Positions 26,671-35,238 of a stretch of 54,410 nt of DNA are shown in pieces; the stretch's first letter is position 1, and the number at the start of each line of letters is the position of its first letter. The notes under the pieces were generated by a model. The model was not told the DNA's origin, made no database searches, and worked only from the letters and a program-made list of their open reading frames with translations. Made by a program: the position numbers and the translations under genes. This DNA is from an uncultured Clostridia bacterium (GTDB lineage Bacteria; Bacillota; Clostridia; Lachnospirales; Lachnospiraceae), in assembly GCA_937895705.1 (NCBI GenBank), contig CALBKM010000022.1:1-54410 (forward strand), read 5' to 3'.

Positions 26671-29600
26671 ATGAAGAAAGGAATGAAGCGCTTAGTGAGC
26701 GGTTTGCTCGCTGTAGCAATGGTGTTGACCACATTCGGTGTAAACACCAGGGTAGCATCGGCAGAAGAAAGGACGATGCAGAACTATGTGTATGATGGGT
26801 TTGAGGTGGATTTTGATGTGACGGATGCATGGGACGGTGCATTCAATGCAGATGTAAAGATTGCTAATACCGGTGATGCTGAAATCTGTGACTGGTCACT
26901 TACCTTTGAGTTTGCCCATGAGATTCAGAATATCTGGAATGCGACGGTGGTGGAGCATACGGGGAATACCTATGTGATTAAGAATGCTGACTGGAATGCA
27001 AATATTAAGCCTGGGGAAGGTGTTGCATTCGGTATGACGGTGCTGTATGACGGAGAGATTGCGTTCCCGGAAAGCTTTTCTTTTGTGATGGAAGAAGAGT
27101 CAGTGACTGCACAGAGCTATTCTGCGGAGTTTACTCTGTATTCCGATTGGGGAACCGGTTGTAACGGTGCGATTATTCTCAGTAACCTTACAGACGAGCC
27201 TATTGAAAACTGGCAGTTGGAGTTTGATTACGATAGGGAGATTGTAGATATTGCAAATGCGGTAATTGTTTCTCATGAACAGGACCACTATGTCATTAAA
27301 AATGTGGGATATAATGCAGATATTGCGGCGAATTCTTCTGTACACATCAGTATTGTAGCCGGTGAAGGTGCGGCAGAGGAAAGACCGGAGAATTTTACTA
27401 TGCAGCAGACGGTAGTGGGTGATGAGTCAATCGGTGAGGAAGGCGGAAGTGAAGGAAAACCTGAGGTGGATGATGAGGAGAAGGAAGCCATTATTGCAGA
27501 ACGATTAAAGGGAGTGAAGTACACCGAACCGGTAGAAGAACACATAAAGTACGATGAGACGATGAATATTTGTTATGTAGATAATCAAGTACTCGTTGTG
27601 ACCAAAGAGGGGGTGACGCTTGAAGAAGTAGAGGAGTTTGTTTCTACTTTTGGTGCAACTGTAGTTGGTTATATTGTGTTGACTGGAGACTATCAAGTGG
27701 AATTCTCGGAATCGAAGACATTAGATGAATTAGAGGGATTAGTGGGAGCGCTTTCTCTTAGTGAGATAGTGGAAGATGTTATGATTCATGAATTATTTGA
27801 GACAAGTGTTTCGGTAGCGCCAGAATGGTATGATGAAAAAGAAGAAGCATCAAAATGGGATGAGGATTGGGATACAGAGTTTCCACAAGGGGCAAATTGG
27901 TGGCTGGAAGCTATTAAGGTTCCGGAAGCATGGAATTATGGTGGCTATACCGTGAAAATAGGTGTAGTTGATAGTATGTTTGATGAAAATCACGAAGATT
28001 TAGCATTTTGTGACGTATTAGAAAATGCAGATTCCGTTGTTAATAAATATGAGCTGGGATTTACCTTGGGACGGGGAGTGAAGGATGCTGCTCATGGAAC
28101 GCATGTTGCAGGAATGATGGCAGCAACTCATAATGATAATGGAATATCTGGAATTGCAAATAATGCAGAATTATATGCTGCATCGGTCTACATTGACAAG
28201 GAATCTAAAATGGTAGGCAATAAAATAATAGCACGAGAGTCATATATGAAAACAAAATATGGGTTTGCTTGGCTGATTCTTAATGAGTGTAGAGTAATAA
28301 ATTACAGTATGAGGGGGAATAGCGAGAATATAGAAGCAAATAAAGCGGAAAGTTTGATGTATGAAAAGTTTTTAAGAAGGATTCATTCAAACGGATATGA
28401 TTTTTTAATTGTGCAAGCTGCAGGAAATGAAGGCAAAGATTCGAACTCTATGGGATCGATTGCGGGCATTACCGATGTGGAGTTGCGGAAGCATATTATT
28501 GTAGTAGGTGCAGTAGAATTAAAGAAGTCTCTTAATATTTCTTGGATGCCAGATTTGGTAGAAGAACTACTTGGTGCAAAGGATGGCAAGTTGTTTACTG
28601 GTTATCAATATTGGAGCGAAAGTAATTATGGAGTAGGCGTTGATATTTGTGCGCCGGGGGTGGATATTTATAGTACATTGCCGGGAAACAGATACTCAAA
28701 TATTTTTGATGTATCAAACAACGAAGCAGAACTTTGGGCAGGAACATCCCAAGCAGCACCTTGTGTTTCAGGTGTGGCAGCACTTTGTTTTTCGGTAAAT
28801 CCAGACCTTACTGGCGAGCAGGTAAAAAAGATTTTATGCAATTCGGTAACAAGATATATTGATGATACTAAGGGGAAGTGTGAGCATCCACTGTTAGATG
28901 CAGAGAAGGCCGTTAAAGAGGCACTAACAGAAGATGGAGAACTTAATGTTGCAGACAGGAAACCGTTAGGTGTTCTTGAAGGACAAATATTGACCAGAAT
29001 TGGATTTAATTCAGAAAGAGAAGGCACGGTTTCTAGTGTTAATAATAATACGAATGGATTTGTGAAAGCGATACCAATTGATGCTGTGACCGGACAACTG
29101 AATATGAGAGGTGCTATAGAGTGTACATTAGGAAAGTTAGGCACTTATGAGTTGTTGCTGGATGAGGGATATTATCATATTATTGCTGGTCTAGAAGGAT
29201 ATGTAGAAAAAGAGTATCCGAGTGTTTGGATTGAAGGTGGTAAAGCAGTCCTTTACGATATTATATTAGTACCAGATGAGTCAAGTGAAGAGTCGGGAAA
29301 TAGACCAACAAACAAAGTAACAGGTAAGATAACAGATGTTACTAGTGGGTTGCCAATACCGGATGTTACGGTTAATGTTATTAAAGGTGGGTATTACGGT
29401 GACGGTTATAATGAGAATCCTGCGATTAGTGAAGCAAAATTAGAAATAATTGACTCAGTAACAACAGATGAATATGGTATGTATTCTTTGCAGTTGAAGA
29501 CTGGATTTTATACGCTTCAATTAGAGAAAGATGGCTATATTACCGGATATGTAGAAATTGTTAGTGCGCCAAATGTATTTAAGCAAAATGGTTCGATTTC

Positions 29601-30033
29601 TTCCAAGTTGACAAGTAATGAATATAGAATTGTGTTAGAGTGGGGCTCAGCACCTCGAGATTTGGATTCGCATTTAGTAGGAAATGGTGAGGGTAGCAGT
29701 TTTCATGTATATTATGGTCAAAAAATATGTTACATTGGAGAGGATGTGGTTGCAAAGTTGGATATAGATGACATATCTGGTTACGGACCGGAAACAGTAA
29801 CAGTGACGGTAAAAGTCGATGATAGTATGACATATCAGTATTATGTACATGACTTTTCAAATAGAAATAATTACTCATCTTCGGCATTGTCGTTCTCACT
29901 CGCTAAAGTTACTTTGTATAGTGGAAATAAGCAATTAAAAGTATATTCAGTTCCTATAGATGAAGTAGGTACTCGATGGAATGTGTTTTATATTGTGAAC
30001 GGAAAAGTGATTGATGTTAACACAATTGAGTAG
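26671..30033 (+). CDS. Secreted CBM2-subtilase (S8 serine protease)
   Basis: This 1120-residue exported protein starts at the ATG at 26671, with GGAGGAG upstream; an upstream in-frame start would lie in the riboswitch terminator. A signal peptide (KKGMKRLVSGLLAVAMV, cleavage near ASA) is followed by two CBM2-like carbohydrate-binding modules (~40-130 and ~150-230) with the repeated IKNADWNANI/IKNVGYNADI motif. An acidic linker and an inhibitor-like segment come next. The S8 domain (~425-760) has Asp434 in GVVD, His475 in HGTHVAG, Asn in AAGNEG and Ser693 in GTSQAAP. Carboxypeptidase-regulatory-like and YfaP/DUF2135-like C-terminal domains follow (DLDSHLVG). It probably processes surface proteins or polysaccharide-bound substrates under c-di-GMP control. 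Confidence 0.9.
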   Translation: MKKGMKRLVSGLLAVAMVLTTFGVNTRVASAEERTMQNYVYDGFEVDFDVTDAWDGAFNADVKIANTGDAEICDWSLTFEFAHEIQNIWNATVVEHTGNTYVIKNADWNANIKPGEGVAFGMTVLYDGEIAFPESFSFVMEEESVTAQSYSAEFTLYSDWGTGCNGAIILSNLTDEPIENWQLEFDYDREIVDIANAVIVSHEQDHYVIKNVGYNADIAANSSVHISIVAGEGAAEERPENFTMQQTVVGDESIGEEGGSEGKPEVDDEEKEAIIAERLKGVKYTEPVEEHIKYDETMNICYVDNQVLVVTKEGVTLEEVEEFVSTFGATVVGYIVLTGDYQVEFSESKTLDELEGLVGALSLSEIVEDVMIHELFETSVSVAPEWYDEKEEASKWDEDWDTEFPQGANWWLEAIKVPEAWNYGGYTVKIGVVDSMFDENHEDLAFCDVLENADSVVNKYELGFTLGRGVKDAAHGTHVAGMMAATHNDNGISGIANNAELYAASVYIDKESKMVGNKIIARESYMKTKYGFAWLILNECRVINYSMRGNSENIEANKAESLMYEKFLRRIHSNGYDFLIVQAAGNEGKDSNSMGSIAGITDVELRKHIIVVGAVELKKSLNISWMPDLVEELLGAKDGKLFTGYQYWSESNYGVGVDICAPGVDIYSTLPGNRYSNIFDVSNNEAELWAGTSQAAPCVSGVAALCFSVNPDLTGEQVKKILCNSVTRYIDDTKGKCEHPLLDAEKAVKEALTEDGELNVADRKPLGVLEGQILTRIGFNSEREGTVSSVNNNTNGFVKAIPIDAVTGQLNMRGAIECTLGKLGTYELLLDEGYYHIIAGLEGYVEKEYPSVWIEGGKAVLYDIILVPDESSEESGNRPTNKVTGKITDVTSGLPIPDVTVNVIKGGYYGDGYNENPAISEAKLEIIDSVTTDEYGMYSLQLKTGFYTLQLEKDGYITGYVEIVSAPNVFKQNGSISSKLTSNEYRIVLEWGSAPRDLDSHLVGNGEGSSFHVYYGQKICYIGEDVVAKLDIDDISGYGPETVTVTVKVDDSMTYQYYVHDFSNRNNYSSSALSFSLAKVTLYSGNKQLKVYSVPIDEVGTRWNVFYIVNGKVIDVNTIE

Positions 30034-30052
30034 AACTCAGAAAGGATGGAAT

Positions 30053-31021
30053 ATGAAGAGATACAGATATTTGATTTATTTCGTCATAATATCTATGGGA
30101 TTGTGCGCGGGGTGTCGACAAGAAGGTTTCCGAAGGGATAATCCGGTCATAACAAGTGCATTGTCTCCCACTACATTTATAAAGGACGAGCCTACGACTG
30201 ATATATTTCCAACACCAACTATGGCACTGTCAGAACAGTATGATGCAGAAGAAGTGGAACGGGAAAAGATAAAAGAGGCGCTTATGATAACACCAACACC
30301 GGGACCGGAACCATATGATTTATTCGAGATCGCACGTGAAGTTGAAGTGGGGGATGTGGTAGTATTTGGAAATTATGTACATTCCTTTGCTTCTGAATAT
30401 AGCGATGATATATCGATTCGTTGGTTGGTTTTGGATAAAAAAGACGATAAAGCACTTGTGATTTCGTTGTATAACATAACGCCGGGAAGTTTTATTGATT
30501 TGGAAACGTATCTGGAATATGAAGAAAATGATACAGCACTAGTGTGGGAAACGAGTGATGCAAGAAAATTTTTGAATGATTTTTTTCTGATACTTGCATT
30601 TTCACAGGAGGAGGCATTCTGTATTGTCGATACAGATGTTCAGATGCAGGATAACTTACTTTATGGTACAGATGGAGGCTCAAATACAACAGATAAGATA
30701 TTTCTTTTAAGTATTGAGGAAGTAGAAAAATATTTTATTACAGATACTGAACGAAAAACACAGATTGTTCCTGATGTAGAAATAGGTGGAGAGATGATAT
30801 ATGCTCCGCAGGAGCATCGACCTAATACGACGGACTATTATGATTGGTGGCTTAGGAGTCCGGGGAAGGCAGAGGAATATGCAGCTTGTGTGGGGCAGTT
30901 TGGAGATATTATGAAAGATGGTCAGTTGGTATACGATTCACAAGTAGCATATCGGCCATCTATGTGGATTGATTTGAGCAAAGTTAAAGAAGTTGGTTTT
31001 GAGATGGCTGTAGAGGAATAA
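30053..31021 (+). CDS. DUF6273 lipoprotein, copy 1
   Basis: This protein of 322 residues starts at the ATG at 30053, with AAAGGA upstream and 19 nt from the subtilase stop. The signal peptide ends in lipobox LCAGC, so it is anchored outside the membrane. After a PT-containing linker, the DUF6273-like domain has GDVVVFGNY, RWLVLDKK, LNDFFLILAFSQEE, DYYDWWLRSPG and YRPSMWIDL. This pattern recurs in the lipoproteins at 33167 and 35239. The function is unknown; the fixed position after the subtilase or its remnants suggests the pair acts together at the cell surface. Confidence 0.83.
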   Translation: MKRYRYLIYFVIISMGLCAGCRQEGFRRDNPVITSALSPTTFIKDEPTTDIFPTPTMALSEQYDAEEVEREKIKEALMITPTPGPEPYDLFEIAREVEVGDVVVFGNYVHSFASEYSDDISIRWLVLDKKDDKALVISLYNITPGSFIDLETYLEYEENDTALVWETSDARKFLNDFFLILAFSQEEAFCIVDTDVQMQDNLLYGTDGGSNTTDKIFLLSIEEVEKYFITDTERKTQIVPDVEIGGEMIYAPQEHRPNTTDYYDWWLRSPGKAEEYAACVGQFGDIMKDGQLVYDSQVAYRPSMWIDLSKVKEVGFEMAVEE

Positions 31022-31048
31022 TTTAATTCTTGACGTCGCCCCAAATTG

Positions 31049-31091
31049 CTCCGAAGTGTGGAAAATGTGCTTGCATTTTCGCACTTTGGAG
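31049..31091 (+). other. Long hairpin after lipoprotein copy 1
   Basis: Arms 31049-31067 and 31074-31091 pair with a few wobble positions and one bulge. It may stabilise the 3' end of the subtilase/lipoprotein mRNA. No T run follows, so it is not a classical terminator. Confidence 0.55.
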
Positions 31092-31267
31092 TCATAATAT
31101 CAATAGGTGCATTGATACCCGAATGATACCTATAACTTTGAAAACTAAAAATAATTAAGGGAAATAGACAAAAAGACGCTATTTCTGTAAGCAAAGACCT
31201 ACTAAAGCAGCAAAAATAAGCTGGTTCGTAGGGAGTTTGAATAATCGCGACTGGCCACAAGCTGAGC

Positions 31268-31327
31268 AAATAGGCGAAATAAACGAGGAAGAGTGCTTGC
31301 ATTCTTCCTCGTTTTTTTTGCCTATTT
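31268..31327 (+). terminator. Nested terminator structure
   Basis: An inner 11-bp stem (31282-31292 with 31303-31313) is followed by eight T. The whole is enclosed by an outer pair, AAATAGGC (31268-31275) with GCCTATTT (31320-31327). The inner part is a strong rho-independent terminator, probably ending the subtilase-lipoprotein transcript. Confidence 0.85.
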
Positions 31328-31337
31328 ATTGGGCGCC

Positions 31338-31380
31338 AGCCCGCGTACGAGCGACGTTGTCGCGAGTTCGCGCTCGGGTT
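31338..31380. repeat. GC-rich hairpin unit
   Basis: The inner stem GCGAC/GTCGC around GTT (31351-31363) lies inside partly complementary AGCCCG and CGGGTT arms. The architecture resembles the GC-rich hairpin units at 54084-54249. The composition contrasts sharply with the AT-rich surroundings. Confidence 0.5.
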
Positions 31381-31408
31381 GTAGCAGATTATGAAGTGAG
31401 TATAAATG

Positions 31409-31444
31409 AGCCAAGAAATGCCGAATTTACGGCGTTTCTTGGCT
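31409..31444. other. Strong hairpin abutting the IS left end
   Basis: AGCCAAGAAA (31409-31418) pairs with TTTCTTGGCT (31435-31444), with inner GCCG/CGGC. It ends exactly where the inverted repeat of the IS3-family element begins, so it may block transcription into the element or mark its insertion site. Confidence 0.6.
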
Positions 31445-31510
31445 TGGAATGCGGTGGAAAAGTGATACTCGTTTGTGATACCATATGCATATGAGAAGGA
31501 GAGATGCGAT

Positions 31511-31863
31511 ATGGCAAAATATTCAGAGGAAATGAGAGAACAGACCGCAGCGTACATTATTGAGTCCAAAAGATCGATTACTCAGGTGGCAAAAGAAATC
31601 GGAGTGAATGTAAATACCCTGTGCGGTGGGTAAATGATTACCGGAAGCGACACAACATGCCGACCTATGCAGTTGAGAACGGAATTAAAGAGAGAATGCC
31701 AAAAGACGAGGAAGAATTGAGAGCAAGAGTAAAGCAACTGGAGAGACAGCTGAAAGACAAGGAACGTGAACTGGAACGTCAGAAGAAAGCAGCAGAGGAT
31801 GAGAAGTTAAAGGTAGAGATTCTAAAAAAATCCCTGCACATCTTCATGCAACCGCCGGAATGA
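31511..31863 (+). pseudogene. IS3-family orfA (frameshifted)
   Basis: The first part reads MAKYSEEMREQTAAYIIESK and continues through an HTH region (ITQVAKEIGVNVNTLC) to a premature stop at 31631. The reading continues in another frame as RWVNDYRKRHNMPTYAVENG, then a leucine-zipper-like coiled coil (ELRARVKQLERQLKDKEREL) to 31863. One missing base near 31620 joins the two parts. Intact, it would be the HTH protein that pairs with orfB. Confidence 0.85.
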
Positions 31864-32735
31864 AATATGAGGCAATCAGCCGAAACAGCGCAAGATTTCC
31901 GGTAAAGAAGATGTGCGAAGTGTTCGGGTTGCATGTAACGAATTATTATCGATGGAAGCAGTATCAAAAGAAAAGAGAAGAAAAACGAGAAAAAGAGCTT
32001 GGTTTGGTACGTTTGATTGAAGGTGTTTTCATAGAAAGCGATAAAACCTACGGATATCGGGCAATAAAGAATGCGCTGGAACAAAAAGGTACCGAATTAA
32101 GTGAATATAAAATACGAAAAATCATGCGGGAGAATGGATTTTATCCGGAAACTCGAAAAATATAAGCCGTACCGAAAAGGGAAGGCAGACGGAAAGTATT
32201 ATAGGAATCTGATACAGCAGAATTTCAGAGCTGAGAAAAGAAATCAGGTATGGGTAGGAGATATCACTTATCTAAAAACGAAGCTCGGTTGGGTGTATCT
32301 AGCCGCTGTGATAGACCTTTATAACCGTGAGGTTATCGGCTATGCTGTCAGTAAAAAGATAGACACGGAGCTTGTGAAACAGGCGTTAGGAAATGCAATC
32401 GGGCGAAGCGGAGTGACAGAAGGTCTGGTATTTCACAGCGACCGGGGGAGTCAGTATGCAAGCCGAGGTTACCAGAAGATGCTTGCAGAATACGGGATTG
32501 AGGGAAGTATGAGTAAGCCCGGCTGTCCGTATGATAACGCAAGTATGGAAAGTTTTTTTGCAACATTAAAAAAGAGCGGATTTATCGCCGGGAATATGTT
32601 ACAATGGAAGAGGTAAAAGCAGATATGTTCCGTTACATAGAATTGTTTTATAACCGAAAACGTCTGCACTCGGTATTGGGATATATGAGTCCGGTGGAGT
32701 ACCGCCTGAAATATGACGGTTCGAAAGTAGCATAA
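31860..32735 (+). pseudogene. IS3-family orfB transposase (two frameshifts)
   Basis: The product spans three frames. The first part to ~32155 carries the HTH_21-like region (DKTYGYRAIKNAL). The second, to ~32570, carries the rve catalytic core with VGDITYL, FHSDRGSQY and the PYDNASMESF glutamate, so all three DDE residues are encoded. The third part ends FYNRKRLHSVLGYMSPVEYR and stops at 32735. Both breaks lie in A runs (one A gained near 32157, one lost near 32570), consistent with decay by slippage. Confidence 0.85.
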
Positions 32736-32796
32736 AATAAGGAACTTATAATGAGGATGGTTTCAGAAGTGAGTAGCTGAAAACCACCGCAGTCCA

Positions 32797-33141
32797 ACAG
32801 GATGTTTATTTCATGTATATTATAGGAACAAAGAATATTATGAAGAGGGAGAATTAGTAGCGCATTTGGATAGGGATGATACATCGTCTTATGGACCAGA
32901 AACAGTTACATTAACATTGCGTGTAGACAACAATGTGACATATAAATACTATGTATATGATTATACGAATGGTGGTTCGAGCTCGTCAATGGCAATGTCT
33001 TTTTCTGAAGCTAAAGTTGAAGTATATTCGTCTAAAGGAAAAATTAAAGAGTTTACAATAGCACCGAATCAGTATGGAACGAGGTGGAATGTATTTGAAA
33101 TAATGAATGGTAACATTATAAGTGTAGATGAAGTTAATTGA
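32797..33141 (+). pseudogene. Subtilase C-terminal domain fragment, module copy 2
   Basis: From the right IS end the frame reads FHVYYRNKEYYEEGELVAHL, then SYGPETVTLTLRVDNNVTYK and GTRWNVFEIMNGNIISVDEV. This parallels the last ~115 residues of the subtilase at 26671-30033 (FHVYYGQK, GYGPETVTVTVKVDD, GTRWNVFYIVNGKVIDV). It has no start, signal peptide or catalytic domain. It is the surviving tail of a second subtilase gene and is followed by its DUF6273 lipoprotein. Confidence 0.85.
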
Positions 33142-33166
33142 TAAAAGGAAGGAGAAATGTGAAGGT

Positions 33167-34696
33167 ATGAAAAGAGTTTTTGCGCTTATCGTTATCTTGA
33201 TTTCTCTGGTCGGATGCGGTAAGGAAACAGGGGAGGAAACGTTAACAGCTACTAAGGTACCGACTTATGCAGAGAACGGTGCGACTATTTCTCCGACACC
33301 TAAAGAAGATATTAAACCGGATAGTAACGATGTGAGTAACCTAGATACGATGATTCAAAGTGTCACTCCTTATTCGATATTTGATGTTGAAAAGGAGATT
33401 TCTGTGGGTGATGTTGTTGTTATGGGAAACTATTCTCATGGGGATAAAGATGATGGAGGGTATCCGTATCTTCCAGTACAGTGGCTTGTATTGGAGAAAA
33501 AAGGAAGTGAGGTTTTGCTTCTTTCGTTATATGGTATTGATACAGAACCGTATTATGATTTAAGTAATACGGGAGAGTCAGATATACCGGAGTCTGTATT
33601 CTGGGGAAATAGTACTTTGCGTAAATGGTTAAATACGGTTTTTTTACAAAGTGCATTTATGAAAACAGAACAAGATTGTATACAACAGGTTACAATTCGA
33701 ACGCATAGCAATTCAACTTACGGCACAAGTGGAGGCGGTGAGACACAGGATTTCTTATTTCTGTTAAGTGAGGAGGAAGTAAAGCAATACTTTGATACAG
33801 AAGCAAAACGAATAACACATACAGTACCTAAGGTAGAGCATGGTTATGGAATGTTTGGAGAAGAACCTTCAGACAACTTTTTTGATGGATGGTGGCTTCG
33901 AACATCGGGGAAGGATGCGGAACATACCGTTTACGTGAATGAACTTGGACAGGTAGTTACAGACGGTACGTATATATTTTCCGGACATATTGCGGTGCGC
34001 CCTGCTATGTGGGTTGATTTGGAAAAAATCAAAAAAATATCAGAAGAGTTTTGTTCTGCGGATATGCTGAATAAGGAAGAGAACATTGCAATATATGAGG
34101 ATAGGGAAGCGTATCAGGAGGTTCTTAATACCCTATGGGAGTTGAATAAAGGTGAGACGAGTGAAGCAACGATGAAAGCGGTGGAGATATCCCTGGGAGA
34201 AATAATTGAAAACCGTCTATATGATAATTGGAGTCATGCACTTCCTTTCTCGGAAGATTCCATGGATAAAATTCGCGAACTCGGTAAATTATGGAGCGGA
34301 TGCGATAAAAATGGCTTTATACAACAAAGGGGGTATTTATCCTTGTTTAAGTATAATGCCTCTTTGCATACACAGTTTACAGTTTCCGAACAGTATTGGG
34401 AGACTCCGGAAAGAGGAAATCAGTATATACCGAGAAATTTTACGATTGAAAGAATTGTCGGTAATAATCATATTTGCTCGGTAAATTGGGAGGGGCATAT
34501 ACGAAGTGAAGAAGAAAAGACCGAATTACTTAGACAGGTTAATTATGTAACAAAACTGTTAGGAATGGAAACAGAAATCATATTAGAGGATGATTCCTAT
34601 TATTATGACGGAATAGAGTTCCGGGTTTCCATATCAAAAGATTCATCGTTGGGGAATAACGAATTAGGGGAGTACTATTATGTGAGAATTTATTGA
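33167..34696 (+). CDS. DUF6273 lipoprotein, copy 2, with extra C-terminal region
   Basis: This protein of 509 residues starts at the ATG at 33167, where the signal peptide KRVFALIVILISLVGC begins; AAGGAAGGAG lies upstream. The lipobox is LVGC. Residues ~45-300 repeat the DUF6273 pattern (GDVVVMGNY, QWLVLEKKG, WWLRTSGKD, RPAMWVDL). Residues ~310-509 are an added region not present in copies 1 and 3, with no recognised motif. The role is unknown; it is presumed a surface protein like its paralogues. Its own subtilase partner is destroyed, so its promoter is uncertain. Confidence 0.8.
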   Translation: MKRVFALIVILISLVGCGKETGEETLTATKVPTYAENGATISPTPKEDIKPDSNDVSNLDTMIQSVTPYSIFDVEKEISVGDVVVMGNYSHGDKDDGGYPYLPVQWLVLEKKGSEVLLLSLYGIDTEPYYDLSNTGESDIPESVFWGNSTLRKWLNTVFLQSAFMKTEQDCIQQVTIRTHSNSTYGTSGGGETQDFLFLLSEEEVKQYFDTEAKRITHTVPKVEHGYGMFGEEPSDNFFDGWWLRTSGKDAEHTVYVNELGQVVTDGTYIFSGHIAVRPAMWVDLEKIKKISEEFCSADMLNKEENIAIYEDREAYQEVLNTLWELNKGETSEATMKAVEISLGEIIENRLYDNWSHALPFSEDSMDKIRELGKLWSGCDKNGFIQQRGYLSLFKYNASLHTQFTVSEQYWETPERGNQYIPRNFTIERIVGNNHICSVNWEGHIRSEEEKTELLRQVNYVTKLLGMETEIILEDDSYYYDGIEFRVSISKDSSLGNNELGEYYYVRIY

Positions 34697-34854
34697 TAAT
34701 AATAGCCCTTGGTAAGAATGTAGAATTTGATAGGAGGAAAGAATAAGTATCACCGTTTTTCTTCATGATGAAGTCAAAAACAAAGATAAAAATGCTCCTG
34801 TCGAAAAGGAACTGATATAAAAATCATAGTTTTGGGACACCCCCTTTTATCAGA

Positions 34855-35046
34855 TTACTTACACTTCCATTCGGTAAATTCCTTCTTGGAAATATACAGA
34901 GTACGTCTTTTGAAATCCATTTGGCGGTACGCTTTTGTGTACGCCTGATGGATTTCATCATTTTCATGTTTTGGGGCAAAGGTGTTGGGTGCATCGATTT
35001 CCTTGCAGGTTTTTCCGCTGGCGGTATCAATACGCTCGCAGTCCAA
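34855..35046 (-). pseudogene. Gene fragment resembling the C-terminus of a DUF6076-type protein
   Basis: On the minus strand the frame reads LDCERIDTASGKTCKEIDAP, then a YTKAYRQMDFKRR...FTEW pattern to a stop at 34855. The Cys-rich start and helical tail recall the end of DUF6076-like proteins. It lacks a proper start codon; its 5' end abuts the third subtilase fragment, so it is a foreign insert. Between 34697 and 34854 I see only a short frame reading ITVFLHDEVKNKDKNAPVEK, without a start, also probably a remnant. Confidence 0.5.
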
Positions 35047-35226
35047 AATGACTCTTCAAGTTATCTGTCATTATCGGGTGCGAGAGTTTCTGTATACGGT
35101 GGAAATGAACTTATAAAGAATTATATAGTACCGATTGATGTTGAAGGTACGAATTGGATAGTATTTAAAATCGAAGATGGTAAGATGATTGATATTAATG
35201 AAATTGATAAGAGTGTAGTGTGGTAG
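35047..35226 (+). pseudogene. Subtilase C-terminal fragment, module copy 3
   Basis: The frame reads SSSYLSLSGARVSVYGGNEL, then IVPIDVEGTNWIVFKIEDG and a stop at 35226. It parallels the final ~55 residues of the intact subtilase (SSSALSFSLAKVTLYSG, VPIDEVGTRWNVFYIVNG). Everything upstream has been replaced by the minus-strand fragment. The DUF6273 lipoprotein follows 12 nt later, as in the other modules. Confidence 0.8.
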
Positions 35227-35238
35227 AAAGGAGTCACC

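Larger units (their letters stand above)
31445..32796 (+). mobile_element. Degenerate IS3-family insertion sequence
   Basis: The ends TGGAATGCGGTGG (31445-31457) and CCACCGCAGTCCA (32784-32796) are imperfect terminal inverted repeats, one mismatch in 13. About 1.35 kb in length and the orfA/orfB layout with a DDE integrase core fit the IS3 family. No target duplication is visible. Both ORFs are frameshifted, so it is not expected to make active transposase. The right end cuts into a subtilase C-terminal fragment, which explains the loss of that gene's 5' part. Confidence 0.85.

Noticed and set aside
31237..31494. 85-residue plus-strand ORF upstream of the IS element
   Set aside because: It spans a terminator, a GC-rich hairpin and the IS left end; composition effects explain the open frame.
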